Positions 32,934 to 42,167 of a stretch of DNA of 64,000 nt are shown here, piece after piece. Below the pieces are notes generated by a model that was not told the origin of the DNA, searched no databases, and saw only the letters and a program-made list of their open reading frames with translations. Position 1 is the first letter of the stretch; each line of letters opens with the position of its first letter. The stretch is from Streptomyces aureoverticillatus (GTDB lineage: Bacteria > Actinomycetota > Actinomycetes > Streptomycetales > Streptomycetaceae). The stretch spans positions 1 through 64,000 of the forward strand of contig NZ_BMSY01000015.1 in assembly GCF_014649395.1 (NCBI RefSeq), written 5' to 3'. The translations under genes were made by a program, and so were the position numbers.

Positions 32934-34769
32934 GTGTCAGCCATACCGCAGCATCGAAGGCCCAGGCGCCGAGCCACCCGCGTCCTCGCCGTGGCGGCGG
33001 GACTCGCCACCGTCGGCGCGCTCGCCGCCGCGCTGCCCGCGAGCGCGGGCCAGGACGGGCGGGAGGGGGTGTCGGCCAAGGACAAGAAGCGCACCGTCGA
33101 CGTGCAGCTGCTGTCCTTCAACGACTTCCACGGCAACCTCCAGCCGCCCGCCGGTTCCTCCGGCCAGGTCACCGAGAAGCAGCACGACGGGACCGAGAAG
33201 AAGATCGACGCGGGCGGCGCGGAGTACCTCGCGACGTCGCTGCGTACGGCCCGCAAGGGGAACCCGTACTCCATCACCGCCGCGGCCGGCGACCTGATCG
33301 GCGGCAGTCCGCTGCTGTCCGGGCTCTTCCACGACGAGCCGACCGTCGAGGCCCTCAACAAGATGGACCTGGACGTCACGAGCGTCGGCAACCACGAGTT
33401 CGACGAGGGCGCCAAGGAACTGGCGCGCATCCAGAACGGCGGCTGTCACCCCAAGGACGGGTGCTACGAGAAGGACGAGCACGGCAAGCCCAAGAAGTTC
33501 AAGGGCGCCGATTATCCGTATCTGGCCGCGAACGTCACGAACGAGAAGTCCGGCAAGCCCATCCTCAAGCCCTACTGGGTGTGGAAGCACAAGGGTGTGA
33601 AGGTCGGCTTCATCGGCGTGACGCTCGAGGGCACCCCGGACATCGTGTCCGCCGACGGCATCAAGGGCCTGAAGTTCCACGACGAGATCAAGACCGTCAA
33701 CAAGTACGCGAAGATCCTCGACAAGCAGGGCGTGAAGTCCATCGTCACGCTGATCCACGAGGGCGGCTCCCCGGCGAGCCAGGCGTACAACTACGACTGC
33801 GACTCCCCGGGCGCGGGCGACGGCATCTCCGGCCCGATCACCGGCATCGCCAAGGGCATCACGCCCAAGGTCGACGCGATCGTCACCGGCCACACCCACC
33901 AGGCGTACGTCTGCACCATCCCGGACCCCTCGGGCAAGCCGCGCATGGTCACCTCGGCGTCCTCGTACGGCAAGCTCTACACGGACACCACGCTCACGTA
34001 TGACCGCAGGACCAAGGACATCGTGCGGACGAGCGTGAAGTCCGCCAACCACGTCGTCAGTCGTACGCAGCCCAAGGCCGCCGACATGACGCGCCTCATC
34101 GGCCGCTGGGACAAGCTGGCCGCGCCGATCGCGAGCAAGCCCGTCGGCTACATCTCCGCTGACATCCCCGGCCGCGGCGCCACCTCGCCCGAGTCCCCGC
34201 TCGGCGACCTCATCGCCGACGCGCAGCTCGCCCACGCCAAGTCCCTGGACCCGAAGGCGAGCCTGGCCCTGATGAACCCGGGCGGCATTCGCTCCGACCT
34301 CGTCCACAAGGCGAGCGGCAGCGAGGGCGACGGGGTCGTGACGTACGGCGAGGCGTTCACCGTGCAGCCGTTCAGCAACACCGTGAACCTCGTCGACCTC
34401 ACCGGCGCGCAGCTCCTGACCGCGCTGCGGCAGCAGGTCAGCGGCTCGAACGAGGCCTCGCCGAAGATCCTCCAGGTGTCGGACGGCCTCACCTACACGC
34501 TGGACATGACGAAGTCCGGCGCCGACCGGATCGTCACGGACTCCGTGAAGCTGAACGGCAAGCCGCTGGACCCGGACGCCACCTACCGCGTCGCCCTGAA
34601 CTCCTTCCTCGCGGGTGGCGGCGACGGCTTCGCCGAGCTGGGCAAGGGCGCGAAGCCGCTGGTCGGCGGCGACGACCTGAAGGCGCTCAACGACTACTTC
34701 GCCGCCAACTCCTCGGCGGACAAGCCGATCGCGCCGCCGAAGGCCGACCGGATCACCGTGGTGCGCTGA
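32934..34769 (+). CDS. Secreted 5'-nucleotidase
   Basis: This is a 611-residue exported enzyme. Signal peptide: RRPRRRATR, a hydrophobic core, then LPASA near residue 39. The metallophosphatase domain has FNDFHGN, GNHEFDEGA and GHTHQAY; the C-terminal 5_nucleotid_C domain has NPGGIRSDL and NSFLAGGGDGF. It releases phosphate from nucleotides outside the cell, fitting the phosphate block. A Cys-rich insertion (NGGCHPKDGCYEKDEHG) is typical of the streptomycete form. The GTG start has GGGGGGAA upstream. Confidence 0.94.
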   Translation: MSAIPQHRRPRRRATRVLAVAAGLATVGALAAALPASAGQDGREGVSAKDKKRTVDVQLLSFNDFHGNLQPPAGSSGQVTEKQHDGTEKKIDAGGAEYLATSLRTARKGNPYSITAAAGDLIGGSPLLSGLFHDEPTVEALNKMDLDVTSVGNHEFDEGAKELARIQNGGCHPKDGCYEKDEHGKPKKFKGADYPYLAANVTNEKSGKPILKPYWVWKHKGVKVGFIGVTLEGTPDIVSADGIKGLKFHDEIKTVNKYAKILDKQGVKSIVTLIHEGGSPASQAYNYDCDSPGAGDGISGPITGIAKGITPKVDAIVTGHTHQAYVCTIPDPSGKPRMVTSASSYGKLYTDTTLTYDRRTKDIVRTSVKSANHVVSRTQPKAADMTRLIGRWDKLAAPIASKPVGYISADIPGRGATSPESPLGDLIADAQLAHAKSLDPKASLALMNPGGIRSDLVHKASGSEGDGVVTYGEAFTVQPFSNTVNLVDLTGAQLLTALRQQVSGSNEASPKILQVSDGLTYTLDMTKSGADRIVTDSVKLNGKPLDPDATYRVALNSFLAGGGDGFAELGKGAKPLVGGDDLKALNDYFAANSSADKPIAPPKADRITVVR

Positions 34770-34876
34770 ATGGAGCGTTCGTCCTGGCGCTGAAGCAGGT
34801 GCTCGGCTAGCGCTGTGAAGTAGCTCTCCGGCAAACGAGCTTGGGGTGGGGTGTGAACGTATGGTGAGATCGCTTG

Positions 34877-36124
34877 ATGCGTTCCCCCCACCGCATAGCC
34901 ACACATGCTCCGTCTGAACAGATATCCCCCCACAACCCGCACGAAGCGACAACTCCCCACAACCCGTACGAAGAGCTCGCCGCCCTCGCGCCCAGCCCTC
35001 TGGAGGACTTCCTCAAGGAGGACCCCGAGGACGCGACCGCGGCCGAGACTCCCTGGGAGCCGCCCAACCACCGGCGCGGCAGCCGCAGGCGCCGCAACCG
35101 GTTCGCCGGGCTCCCGCTGGCCGCGAAGGCCGTCGTCGCCCTCGCCGTGGCCGTCGCGTTCCTGGTCCTCGCCGACCGCTGGGCCCTGCTGTACGCCGAG
35201 CACGAGGCCGCCGACAAGCTCAAGGACCAGCTCGACCTGAGCGCGGCGCCCGAGGTCGACATCGAGGGCTTCCCCTTCCTCACCCAGGTCTTCGACCAGC
35301 GCCTGGACGAGGTGAAGGTGACCGTGCCCGACGTCGCCGCCGACCGGGTCTCGCTCGCGAAGGTCTCCGCGACCGCGACGGACGTGACCATGAAGGGCGA
35401 CGGGCCCACCTCCCTGCACGGCGCGGTCATCGGCCAGATGCGCGGCGAGGTGCTCCTCTCCTTCGACGACCTCAACCGTGAGCTGGGCGCCTCCCAGGTC
35501 ACGTTCACCGGCCACGGCCGCGACAAGGTGTACGCCCGCGGCACCCTGCCCGTCGCCGGGCACGACCTGAAGGTGCGCGCGGACGCCCGCATCGAGCGCA
35601 ACGGCGACCGCGGCGTCGCCACCGACATCGACCGGATGCGCCTGGACATCGGCGACATGGCGACGTACCGGCCCGGCGCGCGCGAGTCCGAAGGGCTGCA
35701 CCTCAGCCGCGAGGGCGCCCGCCGTGTGGCCGACGAGTCCTCCAAGGCCAAGGCGCTGCTCGCGGTGCCCGCGATCGCCGAGCGGCTCGGCGTGCCGGAC
35801 GCGGCCGTGCGCGAGGCGCTGCGCAGCGACGCCAAGCTCAACGACGTCACCGGCTCCCCGGAGTTCGTGGACGACGTGATGCGGCTGAACCTCATCGACG
35901 TGGCGATGGGCCACCCCGCCCTGCTGAAGCGGCTCGGCCTGGACCCCGCCCTGCTCAAGGGCCTCGACGCCCTCACCCGGCCCGTCCTCGTCGACCGGCT
36001 GTCGCTGTCCTTCCAGCTGCCGAGGCTGCCGGGCGAGGGGGCCGTGCGGCTGCGGGACGTGACGGTGGAGAAGGGCGGGATCCGGGTGGGGATCGAGGGG
36101 TACGGGATCGGGTTCGGGAAGTAG
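34877..36124 (+). CDS. DUF2993 lipid-binding protein with membrane anchor
   Basis: This is a 415-residue protein. A cytoplasmic Pro/Glu-rich head (1-65) with a basic patch (RRGSRRRRNR) precedes one membrane helix (about 80-98), then an extracellular DUF2993 region beginning VDIEGFPFLTQVFDQRLDEV, the family hallmark. The mycobacterial relative LmeA binds phosphoinositides and takes part in mannan elongation. A second, shorter paralogue is at 48351-49103. GGTGAG lies eight bases before the ATG. The gene is monocistronic. Confidence 0.85.
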   Translation: MRSPHRIATHAPSEQISPHNPHEATTPHNPYEELAALAPSPLEDFLKEDPEDATAAETPWEPPNHRRGSRRRRNRFAGLPLAAKAVVALAVAVAFLVLADRWALLYAEHEAADKLKDQLDLSAAPEVDIEGFPFLTQVFDQRLDEVKVTVPDVAADRVSLAKVSATATDVTMKGDGPTSLHGAVIGQMRGEVLLSFDDLNRELGASQVTFTGHGRDKVYARGTLPVAGHDLKVRADARIERNGDRGVATDIDRMRLDIGDMATYRPGARESEGLHLSREGARRVADESSKAKALLAVPAIAERLGVPDAAVREALRSDAKLNDVTGSPEFVDDVMRLNLIDVAMGHPALLKRLGLDPALLKGLDALTRPVLVDRLSLSFQLPRLPGEGAVRLRDVTVEKGGIRVGIEGYGIGFGK

Positions 36125-36129
36125 AACTC

Positions 36130-37764
36130 TCACCCGCCGGACGGGCTCGACAGAGCCAGGCGCTGCCCCGGGAACGCCGCCCGCAACCGCCTGTCGTGCG
36201 TCACGACGACCAACGTGCCCGCGTACGTCGCCAGCGCCGCCTCCAGGTCCTCCACCAGGGAGGGGGCGAGGTGGTTGGTCGGCTCGTCGAGGAGGAGCAG
36301 GTCGTACGGGCGCGTGACCAGGCGGGCCAGTTCGAGGCGGCGGCGCTGCCCCGTGGAGAGCGCGCCGACCGGACGCAGCAGGTCCGCCTCCCGGAAAAGG
36401 CCGAGCGCGAGCAGCTCCTCGCCCCGGTCCGCGCCGAGGGCGGAGAGCAGCGAACGCGCGCCCTCCGCGCGGGACAGGGGCGCCGCCACCTGCCGCAGCA
36501 TTCCGACCCGGGCGGGCCGGCGCACCGTGGCGCCCGGTTCCGGCGCCAGCTCGCCCGCGAGGACCCGCAGCAGCGTGGACTTGCCCGCGCCGTTGGGACC
36601 CGTCACAAGGAGGCGGCCGCCGGCCGGGACGCGCAGGGCGTCGAGCGCGAGCCGTCCCGGTACGCGGACGTCCGCCAGCTCGACCGGGCACCGGGCCGTG
36701 CCCGCGACGCCCGCCGTGAAGCGCAGCGGCTCCGGTGGTGCGGGCACCGGGTTCTCGGTCAGGCGCAGCAGGCGCTCGCGGGCGTTGCGGATCCGGCTCA
36801 TCGCGCCGTGCGCCCGCGACCGGGCTCGGAAGGCGCCCGCGCCGCTGAAGGCCGACGGGGCCTTGCGGGGGATCGCGGCGAGGCGTCCGATGGCCGAGTC
36901 GGCGAGCCGTGACTGCCGGGCCACTTCGGCGCGCCACTCCTCGTACTCCCGCTCGTGCCGGGCGCGCTCGGCGGCCTTGGCCGTCAGATAGCCGGGGTAA
37001 CCGTCGCCGTACCGACGCACGGAACGAGTGACATGGTCGACCTCCAGGATGGTGTCGGTGACGCGGTCGAGGAACGTCCGGTCGTGGGTGACGGCGACGA
37101 GGGTGCCGCGGTGGGCGCGCAGCCGCTCCTCCAGCCAGGCCACGGCCTCGTCGTCGAGGTCGTTGGTCGGCTCGTCGAGCAGCAGCAGCTCGGGCGCGGA
37201 GGCCAGCGTCGCGGCGAGCGCGAGCCGGGACCGCTGCCCTCCGGAGAGGGAGCCCAGCCGCCGCGAGCGGTCGAGCCCGGTGTGCTCGCCCAGGTGCCGC
37301 AGGGCGATGTCGACGCGGCGGTCCGCGCCGTAGCCGCCGCGCGCCTCGAACCGCGCGACGAGCGCGGCGTAGGCGTCGTACGCGTCCGGGCCCGCGCCGT
37401 CCAGGGTCGATCCCGCCGCCTGGATACGCCGCTCCAGGGACCGCAGTTCGGCGAGCGCGAGGTCGACGGCGTCGCCGACGCGGGCGCTGTCCGGCAGGTC
37501 CAGGGTCTGGGCGAGATGCCCGGTGCCGCCCGGGGCGGTGACGGTGACGGTGCCGTTGTCGGGCCGCTCACGCCCGGCGAGCAGCCGCAGCAGCGTGGAC
37601 TTGCCCGAGCCGTTGTCCCCGATGACGCCGACCTTCTCGCCCGGCCGGACGGCGAGGCGGACGCGGTCGAGGACGAGGTGGTCGGCGTAGCGCTTGGTGA
37701 CGTCGGTGAGGGTGAGCTGGGAGGTGACGGTACGGGGGGCGGGTGCTGCTGGGGCACGGAACAA
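36130..37764 (-). CDS. ABC-F family ATPase, ribosome-protection type
   Basis: This is a soluble protein of about 544 residues with two ABC domains and no membrane helices. Walker A motifs are GDNGSGKST and GPNGAGKST, signatures LSGGQRSRLAL and LSTGQRRRLEL, Walker B strands ending LLLDEPTNDLD and LLLDEPTNHL. The charged linker between the domains (about 245-320) is the tRNA-facing interdomain arm. Its size and basic, helical nature fit antibiotic-resistance ABC-F proteins. No good start exists: I propose a TTG at 37764 after AAAGAAG. The palindrome-rich leader suggests attenuation. Confidence 0.85.
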   Translation of the reverse strand: MFRAPAAPAPRTVTSQLTLTDVTKRYADHLVLDRVRLAVRPGEKVGVIGDNGSGKSTLLRLLAGRERPDNGTVTVTAPGGTGHLAQTLDLPDSARVGDAVDLALAELRSLERRIQAAGSTLDGAGPDAYDAYAALVARFEARGGYGADRRVDIALRHLGEHTGLDRSRRLGSLSGGQRSRLALAATLASAPELLLLDEPTNDLDDEAVAWLEERLRAHRGTLVAVTHDRTFLDRVTDTILEVDHVTRSVRRYGDGYPGYLTAKAAERARHEREYEEWRAEVARQSRLADSAIGRLAAIPRKAPSAFSGAGAFRARSRAHGAMSRIRNARERLLRLTENPVPAPPEPLRFTAGVAGTARCPVELADVRVPGRLALDALRVPAGGRLLVTGPNGAGKSTLLRVLAGELAPEPGATVRRPARVGMLRQVAAPLSRAEGARSLLSALGADRGEELLALGLFREADLLRPVGALSTGQRRRLELARLVTRPYDLLLLDEPTNHLAPSLVEDLEAALATYAGTLVVVTHDRRLRAAFPGQRLALSSPSGG

Positions 37765-37810
37765 GTGGGGCTTCTTTCGCAGGGGGCGGTGGATGCGGGA
37801 GTACCCGATT

Positions 37811-37890
37811 CCGTAGGCGAGACGTCTCGTCTCGTCTACGGGATGGCCCACCGTAGCGCCCGCGCGCCCCCTGCGCAAGACGCAGCGTCT
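37811..37890 (-). promoter_or_regulatory. Palindromic leader of the ABC-F gene
   Basis: CCGTAGGCGAGACG (37811-37824) pairs with 37828-37841 (13 of 14), containing the palindrome GAGACGTCTC (37819-37828). A second hairpin AGACG-CAG-CGTCT lies at 37878-37890. They fill the space between the kinase stop and the ABC-F start and could be a terminator for the former or an antibiotic-responsive attenuator for the latter. Confidence 0.5.
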
Positions 37891-37902
37891 CGTCGGGGTG
37901 GT

Positions 37903-39315
37903 TCAGGGAGTCGCGGGCGGCGGCGTGCCCGCCCCCGGCAGCCGTACCGTCGCCACCGTGCCCCCGCCGTTCGCGGGCCCGAGCGTGACCTCGCCGCCCG
38001 CCTGCCGGACGGTGCGCGCCACGATGGACAGGCCGAGCCCGGACCCGGGCAGGCCCCGGGCCGTCGGGGAGCGCCAGAACCGGTCGAAGACATACGGGAG
38101 TTCGTCGTCGGGGATGCCGGGCCCGTGGTCCCGCACCGTCAACTCGCCGCCCTTCAGGCCGACTTCGATGACCGACCCCGCCGGGCCGAACTTCACCGCG
38201 TTGTCGAGGATGTTCACGATCGCCCGCTCCAGGGCGGCGGCCTCCGCTCGTACGTACCAGGGGTGGAGGTCGGCGTCGAAGGTCAGCTCGGGCCCGCGGA
38301 GCCGGGCCCGCTCCAGGGCCGCGTCCACGACGTCGTGCAGGGCGAGCACCTGCACCTTGCCGCCCGACTGGGCCGCGTCGGGCCGCGACAATTCCTGCAA
38401 GTCGCCGATCAGCGAGGCGAGTTCGGTCATCTGGGCCTTGACGGAGGCGAGCAGGGCCCTGCGGTCGTCGGGCGGGATGGCGCGCCCGGTCTCGTCGCTG
38501 CGGGCGAGGAGCTCGATGTTGGTCCGCAGCGAGGTCAGCGGCGTACGCAGCTCGTGCCCCGCGTCCGCGATGAGCTGCTGCTGGAGGTCGCGCGATGAGG
38601 CGAGGGCGGAGGTCATCGCGTTGAAGGACCGGGAGAGCCGGGCGATCTCGTCGTCGCTGTCGTCGTCGGTGGGCAGCCGCAGGTTCAGGTCCTCGGTGCG
38701 GGCGACGTGCTCGACGGCGGCGGTGAGCTCGTCGACGGGGCGCAGCCCGGTGCGGGCCACCCAGAGGCCGGCGGCACCGGCGCCGAGGACGCCCACGCCG
38801 GCGACGAGGGAGAGGACCAGGACGAGGTTGTTCAGGGTGTCGCTGACCTCGTCGAGGGGCCGGGCCACGGAGACGGCGAGCGAGGTGCCCTGCAAGGGGT
38901 AGGTGAAGACGCGGTACTTGACGCCGTTGGAGGCGTGCGTGTCGTGGTACGTCTCCGACGACTCCTGCCGGGCGACGGAGATGTCCGACCCGGACACGTC
39001 GACCGTATGCCGTCCCATGATGGTGCAGTTGGTGCCGTCCGGGGCGACGACCTGGATGATCTGCTTGTACAGGTCGGGGTTCTTCGGGAAGGTGCGCAGG
39101 CACCGCCCGGTCCGGTCGATCTGCTCGATGACCTCCGAGTCGGGCGGCCGGTTGCTGCTCAGCGCGTCGTCCAACGAGCTCACCAGCACGTTCCGTACGA
39201 CGAACCAGCACGCCACGGCCGCGGCGGCGACGGCGACGGCGACGGCCGTGGCGACGAGCAGGGCGAGCCGGGAGCGCAGCGGCAGTGCGCGGAAGCGGCG
39301 GACGAGCGGGTTCAC
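37903..39315 (-). CDS. Sensor histidine kinase, MprB-like
   Basis: This is a 470-residue kinase. Two membrane helices (about 17-38 and 170-195) bracket an extracellular domain of about 130 residues, then HAMP, HisKA with the phospho-His in IADAGHELRTPLTSLR, and an ATPase domain (NILDNAVKFGP; DHGPGIP; GSGLGLSIV). The GTG start overlaps the regulator stop (GTGA). With the linked regulator and HtrA-like protease, the layout recalls mycobacterial MprA-MprB-PepD, which responds to envelope stress. Confidence 0.92.
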   Translation of the reverse strand: MNPLVRRFRALPLRSRLALLVATAVAVAVAAAAVACWFVVRNVLVSSLDDALSSNRPPDSEVIEQIDRTGRCLRTFPKNPDLYKQIIQVVAPDGTNCTIMGRHTVDVSGSDISVARQESSETYHDTHASNGVKYRVFTYPLQGTSLAVSVARPLDEVSDTLNNLVLVLSLVAGVGVLGAGAAGLWVARTGLRPVDELTAAVEHVARTEDLNLRLPTDDDSDDEIARLSRSFNAMTSALASSRDLQQQLIADAGHELRTPLTSLRTNIELLARSDETGRAIPPDDRRALLASVKAQMTELASLIGDLQELSRPDAAQSGGKVQVLALHDVVDAALERARLRGPELTFDADLHPWYVRAEAAALERAIVNILDNAVKFGPAGSVIEVGLKGGELTVRDHGPGIPDDELPYVFDRFWRSPTARGLPGSGLGLSIVARTVRQAGGEVTLGPANGGGTVATVRLPGAGTPPPATP

Positions 39316-40052
39316 GCGCCGCCGCCGGAACCCGAGGCGTCGGCGCGCAACACGTACCCCACCCCCCGCACCGTGTGCACGAGGCGCGGCTCGCCGCCCG
39401 CCTCCGTCTTGCGGCGCAGATACATCACGTACACGTCGAGGGAGTTGGAGGACGGCTCGAAGTCGAAGCCCCACACGGACTTCAGGATCTGCTCGCGGGT
39501 CAGGACCTGGCGCGGATGCGCGAGGAACATCTCCAGCAGCGTGAACTCGGTGCGGGTCAGCTCGACCGTGCGCGCCCCGCGGGTCACCTCGCGCGTCGCC
39601 AGGTCCATGCGCAGGTCGGCGAAGGCCAGCGTGTCGTCCTCCGCGGCCTGGCCGGCCGCCGCCGCGTAGGAGCTGCGGCGCAGCAGGGCGCGGATGCGGG
39701 CGAAGAGCTCGTCCAGCTCGAAGGGCTTGACCAGGTAGTCGTCGGCGCCGGCGTCCAGGCCCGTGACGCGGTCGCCGACCGTGTCCCGTGCGGTCAGCAT
39801 CAGGATCGGCGTGGTCGATCCGGTGGCGCGGAGCCTGCGGGCGGCGGTGAGGCCGTCCATGCGGGGCATCTGGATGTCGAGTACGACCAGGTCGGGGCGG
39901 TAGGCCGCGGCCTTCTCCAACGCGTCGGTGCCGTCCGCGGCGACCTCCGTGCCGTAGCCCTCGAACGCGAGGCTGCGCTGGAGCGCCTCGCGTACGGCGG
40001 GCTCGTCGTCCACGATCAGGATGCGCTGCGGGTCGCCTTCGGCGGGATTCAT
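39312..40052 (-). CDS. OmpR-family response regulator, MprA-like
   Basis: This is a 246-residue regulator. The receiver has D15-D16-E17 and phospho-Asp in LVVLDIQMPRMDG (about D59), and K in DDYLVKPFEL. The winged-helix domain (about 140-238) has ELTRTEFTLLEMFLAHP and DVYVMYLRRKTE. It overlaps the kinase gene and lies 294 bp downstream of the protease gene, separated by a repeat. Likely targets include the protease gene. Confidence 0.93.
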   Translation of the reverse strand: MNPAEGDPQRILIVDDEPAVREALQRSLAFEGYGTEVAADGTDALEKAAAYRPDLVVLDIQMPRMDGLTAARRLRATGSTTPILMLTARDTVGDRVTGLDAGADDYLVKPFELDELFARIRALLRRSSYAAAAGQAAEDDTLAFADLRMDLATREVTRGARTVELTRTEFTLLEMFLAHPRQVLTREQILKSVWGFDFEPSSNSLDVYVMYLRRKTEAGGEPRLVHTVRGVGYVLRADASGSGGGA

Positions 40053-40197
40053 GGGTTGTCTTCGGCTCTCTGGTGCGGTGGCGGACGGGGCGTCTTTCAG
40101 CGTCGCACGGGTGCGGGTTGTGTGCCGCTGCGCGGGGCTCTCCCCAACCCCGCCCCTTCCCGAAACCAGGGGGCTCTGCCCCCTGGACCCCCGTTAT

Positions 40198-40344
40198 CGC
40201 CGCTTCGCGGCTCGTCCTCAATCGCCGGACGGGCTAAACCGTGCCGCACCGGCGAAGTATTCAGCCCCTCCGGCGTTTGAGGAGCGGGGTCTGGGGCGGA
40301 GCCCCAGTTTCGGGAAGGGGTGGGATTGGGGAAAGCCCCGCAGG
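40198..40344. repeat. Dispersed intergenic repeat, copy B
   Basis: This composite element has three modules: 40198-40235 (hairpin plus TCGTCCTCAATCGCCGGACG), 40261-40305 (45 bp, found inverted at 53516-53560 with one mismatch) and 40310-40344 (35 bp, identical to 53653-53687). It fills most of the gap between the protease and regulator genes. Confidence 0.88.
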
Positions 40345-40346
40345 GA

Positions 40347-41345
40347 TCACCCCGTCGCCCCCGCCCGCAGCTTCGCCAAGTCCCCCTTGACCGTGTTGAT
40401 CGGGATGGCGAAGCCGAGCCCCACACTCCCGGAGCCCGACGCGCCGGCGGACTCCGCCGAACTCGGCGAGTACATCGCGGAGTTGATCCCGATGATGTTC
40501 CCGTCCATGTCGATGAGCGCACCCCCGGAGTTCCCGGGGTTGAGCGACGCGTCCGTCTGCAACGCCTTGTACGTGGTCTTCGAAGACCCGGTGTCACCGT
40601 TGAACTGCTCCCCACCGAACTCGAACGGCCACCCGTCCCCGGGCCCCTGCTGCCCGTCACCACCCTGCCCCTGCCCCCGCCCGGGATCCGCCGACACGGT
40701 CACGTCGCGGTCGAGCGCGGAGATGATGCCGCTGGTGACGGTGCCGGTCAGACCCTCGGGCGACCCGATGGCGACGACTTCCTGCCCGACCTGCACGTCG
40801 TCGGAGTCCCCGAGACTCGCGGCCTTCAGCCCGGACGCCCCCTCCAGCTTGATCAGCGCGAGATCCTTCTTGCTGTCCGTACCGACGGTCTTCGCCCGGT
40901 ACGACTTGCCGTCGCTGGTGCGGACCGTGATCTCGGAGGCGCCGGAGACGACGTGGTTGTTGGTGACGATCTCGCCGTCGGAGGTGACGATCACGCCGGA
41001 GCCGGTGGACTTGCCGGCGCCGGTGGTGGCGTTGATCTCGACGATGCTCGGCGAGACGGCGGAGGCGACACCGGCGACGGTGCCCTTGCTGCCGGTGGAG
41101 ACGCTGGTCCCGTTCACGTTCTTCGCGCCGCCGCCGGTGCCGGTGTCGTGGCCGGTCAGCGTCTGTACGGCGTACGCGGTACCGCCACCGACGGCCGCGG
41201 CGGCGAGGGCGACGGCGGCAAGCAGGGCGACAGGACCGCGGGCGCGGCGGCCCGAGCGGGCGTGCGGCGGCGCGGCCGTCGCCTGCGGCGGCTCGAAGGC
41301 GGGCGGGGGCGGGTACTCGCCGTGCTGGCGGAAGGGTTCTGTCAT
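40347..41345 (-). CDS. HtrA-like trypsin-type serine protease without PDZ domain
   Basis: This is a 332-residue protease. A Pro-rich cytoplasmic head precedes one membrane helix (about 38-60); the extracellular trypsin-like domain has the triad H131 (VTNNHVV), D161 (KKDLALIKL) and S273 (NPGNSGGAL). The domain ends about residue 330, so the usual C-terminal PDZ domain is missing. A Gly/Gln/Asp-rich loop (about 222-250) is inserted before the Ser motif. It lies upstream of the MprAB-like pair and is probably part of an envelope-stress response. Confidence 0.9.
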   Translation of the reverse strand: MTEPFRQHGEYPPPPAFEPPQATAAPPHARSGRRARGPVALLAAVALAAAAVGGGTAYAVQTLTGHDTGTGGGAKNVNGTSVSTGSKGTVAGVASAVSPSIVEINATTGAGKSTGSGVIVTSDGEIVTNNHVVSGASEITVRTSDGKSYRAKTVGTDSKKDLALIKLEGASGLKAASLGDSDDVQVGQEVVAIGSPEGLTGTVTSGIISALDRDVTVSADPGRGQGQGGDGQQGPGDGWPFEFGGEQFNGDTGSSKTTYKALQTDASLNPGNSGGALIDMDGNIIGINSAMYSPSSAESAGASGSGSVGLGFAIPINTVKGDLAKLRAGATG

Positions 41346-41427
41346 GTCCCCGAGCGTCGTCCCCGTACATGAGAACGGCCTGAGCCCGCCCTGAAAACCT
41401 CGCCAAAACGGCGTTCGCCCCACATAA

Positions 41428-41459
41428 GGGCGCTGAAGCTGAAGGGCGCTGAAGCTGAA
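41428..41459. repeat. 16-bp tandem duplication
   Basis: GGGCGCTGAAGCTGAA occurs twice in perfect tandem in the gap between the protease start and the TetR stop. Confidence 0.8.
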
Positions 41460-41481
41460 AGCGTCAGGGGCGTCAGGAGCC

Positions 41482-42156
41482 TCAGTCCCGCACCAACCCC
41501 TCCAGCGCCGCCACCGCGTCAGTCGCGTACGACGAGGTCACCGCCCCCGGCGCCCGCGCCACCCGCTGCGCGAGGCCCGCCGCCAAGGCGTGCGCCGCCG
41601 GGGCCAGGCGGCGGGCCTGCTCGGGCGTCGTACGGACGGGGCCGGACGGACCGCCGGACGGACCGCCGGACGGACCGCCGGACGGACCGCCGGACAAACC
41701 GCCGGACAAACCGCCGACCGCGCGTCCCGTGAAGAGCCGCTCCAGCAGGCCCCTCACCTCCGCCGCATGCCCGTCGAGCGTCCGCGCCAGCTCCTCGTCG
41801 CGCAGCGCGACCACCGCCGCCTCCAGCTCGAAGGCGAACCACCGCGGCGCCCGCGGATCCGCGGCGAACCCGTGCATGACCCCGGCGAACGCCCGCAACG
41901 CGTCCCGCAGGGTCAGCCCCTCGTCGTCGAGCAGAGCCGTGAGGCGGTCGCGGAGCCGCAGGGTGAGGCGTTCGACGGCGGCGAGGAGGAGCCCCCGCTT
42001 GCTCCCGAAGATGGAGTACACCGCTCCCGTGGTGAGCCCGGCCCGCTCGGCGATGTCCTCCAGGCGGGCGGCCTGGTATCCGCGCGCCGCCATCTCGGCG
42101 ACGGCCGCGTCGACGAGCGCGTCCCGGTTCTGCTCCCGGCGTTCGCCCCGCTTCAT
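41482..42156 (-). CDS. TetR-family regulator with Gly/Pro/Ser repeat insert
   Basis: This is a 224-residue regulator. The N-terminal helix-turn-helix (about 8-55) reads RLEDIAERAGLTTGAVYSIF then GSKRGLLLAA. A ligand-binding helical domain follows, broken by a GGPS/GGLS repeat tract (about 142-168) encoded by six 12-bp tandem units. It lies 11 bp after the M14 peptidase gene and is probably cotranscribed. It likely regulates that operon through a palindrome at 43602-43634. Confidence 0.88.
   Translation of the reverse strand: MKRGERREQNRDALVDAAVAEMAARGYQAARLEDIAERAGLTTGAVYSIFGSKRGLLLAAVERLTLRLRDRLTALLDDEGLTLRDALRAFAGVMHGFAADPRAPRWFAFELEAAVVALRDEELARTLDGHAAEVRGLLERLFTGRAVGGLSGGLSGGPSGGPSGGPSGGPSGPVRTTPEQARRLAPAAHALAAGLAQRVARAPGAVTSSYATDAVAALEGLVRD
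41642..41713. repeat. Six 12-bp tandem units in the TetR gene
   Basis: Four copies of CCGGACGGACCG and two of CCGGACAAACCG lie in frame and encode the Gly-Gly-Pro/Leu-Ser tract. The number of units is likely to vary between strains. Confidence 0.9.
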
Positions 42157-42167
42157 TCTCGTACCCG

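Noticed and set aside
41345..41423. Longer N-terminus for the HtrA-like protease
   Set aside because: The added residues are Arg/Phe/Cys-rich without a ribosome site; the ATG at 41345 gives the usual Pro-rich cytoplasmic head.
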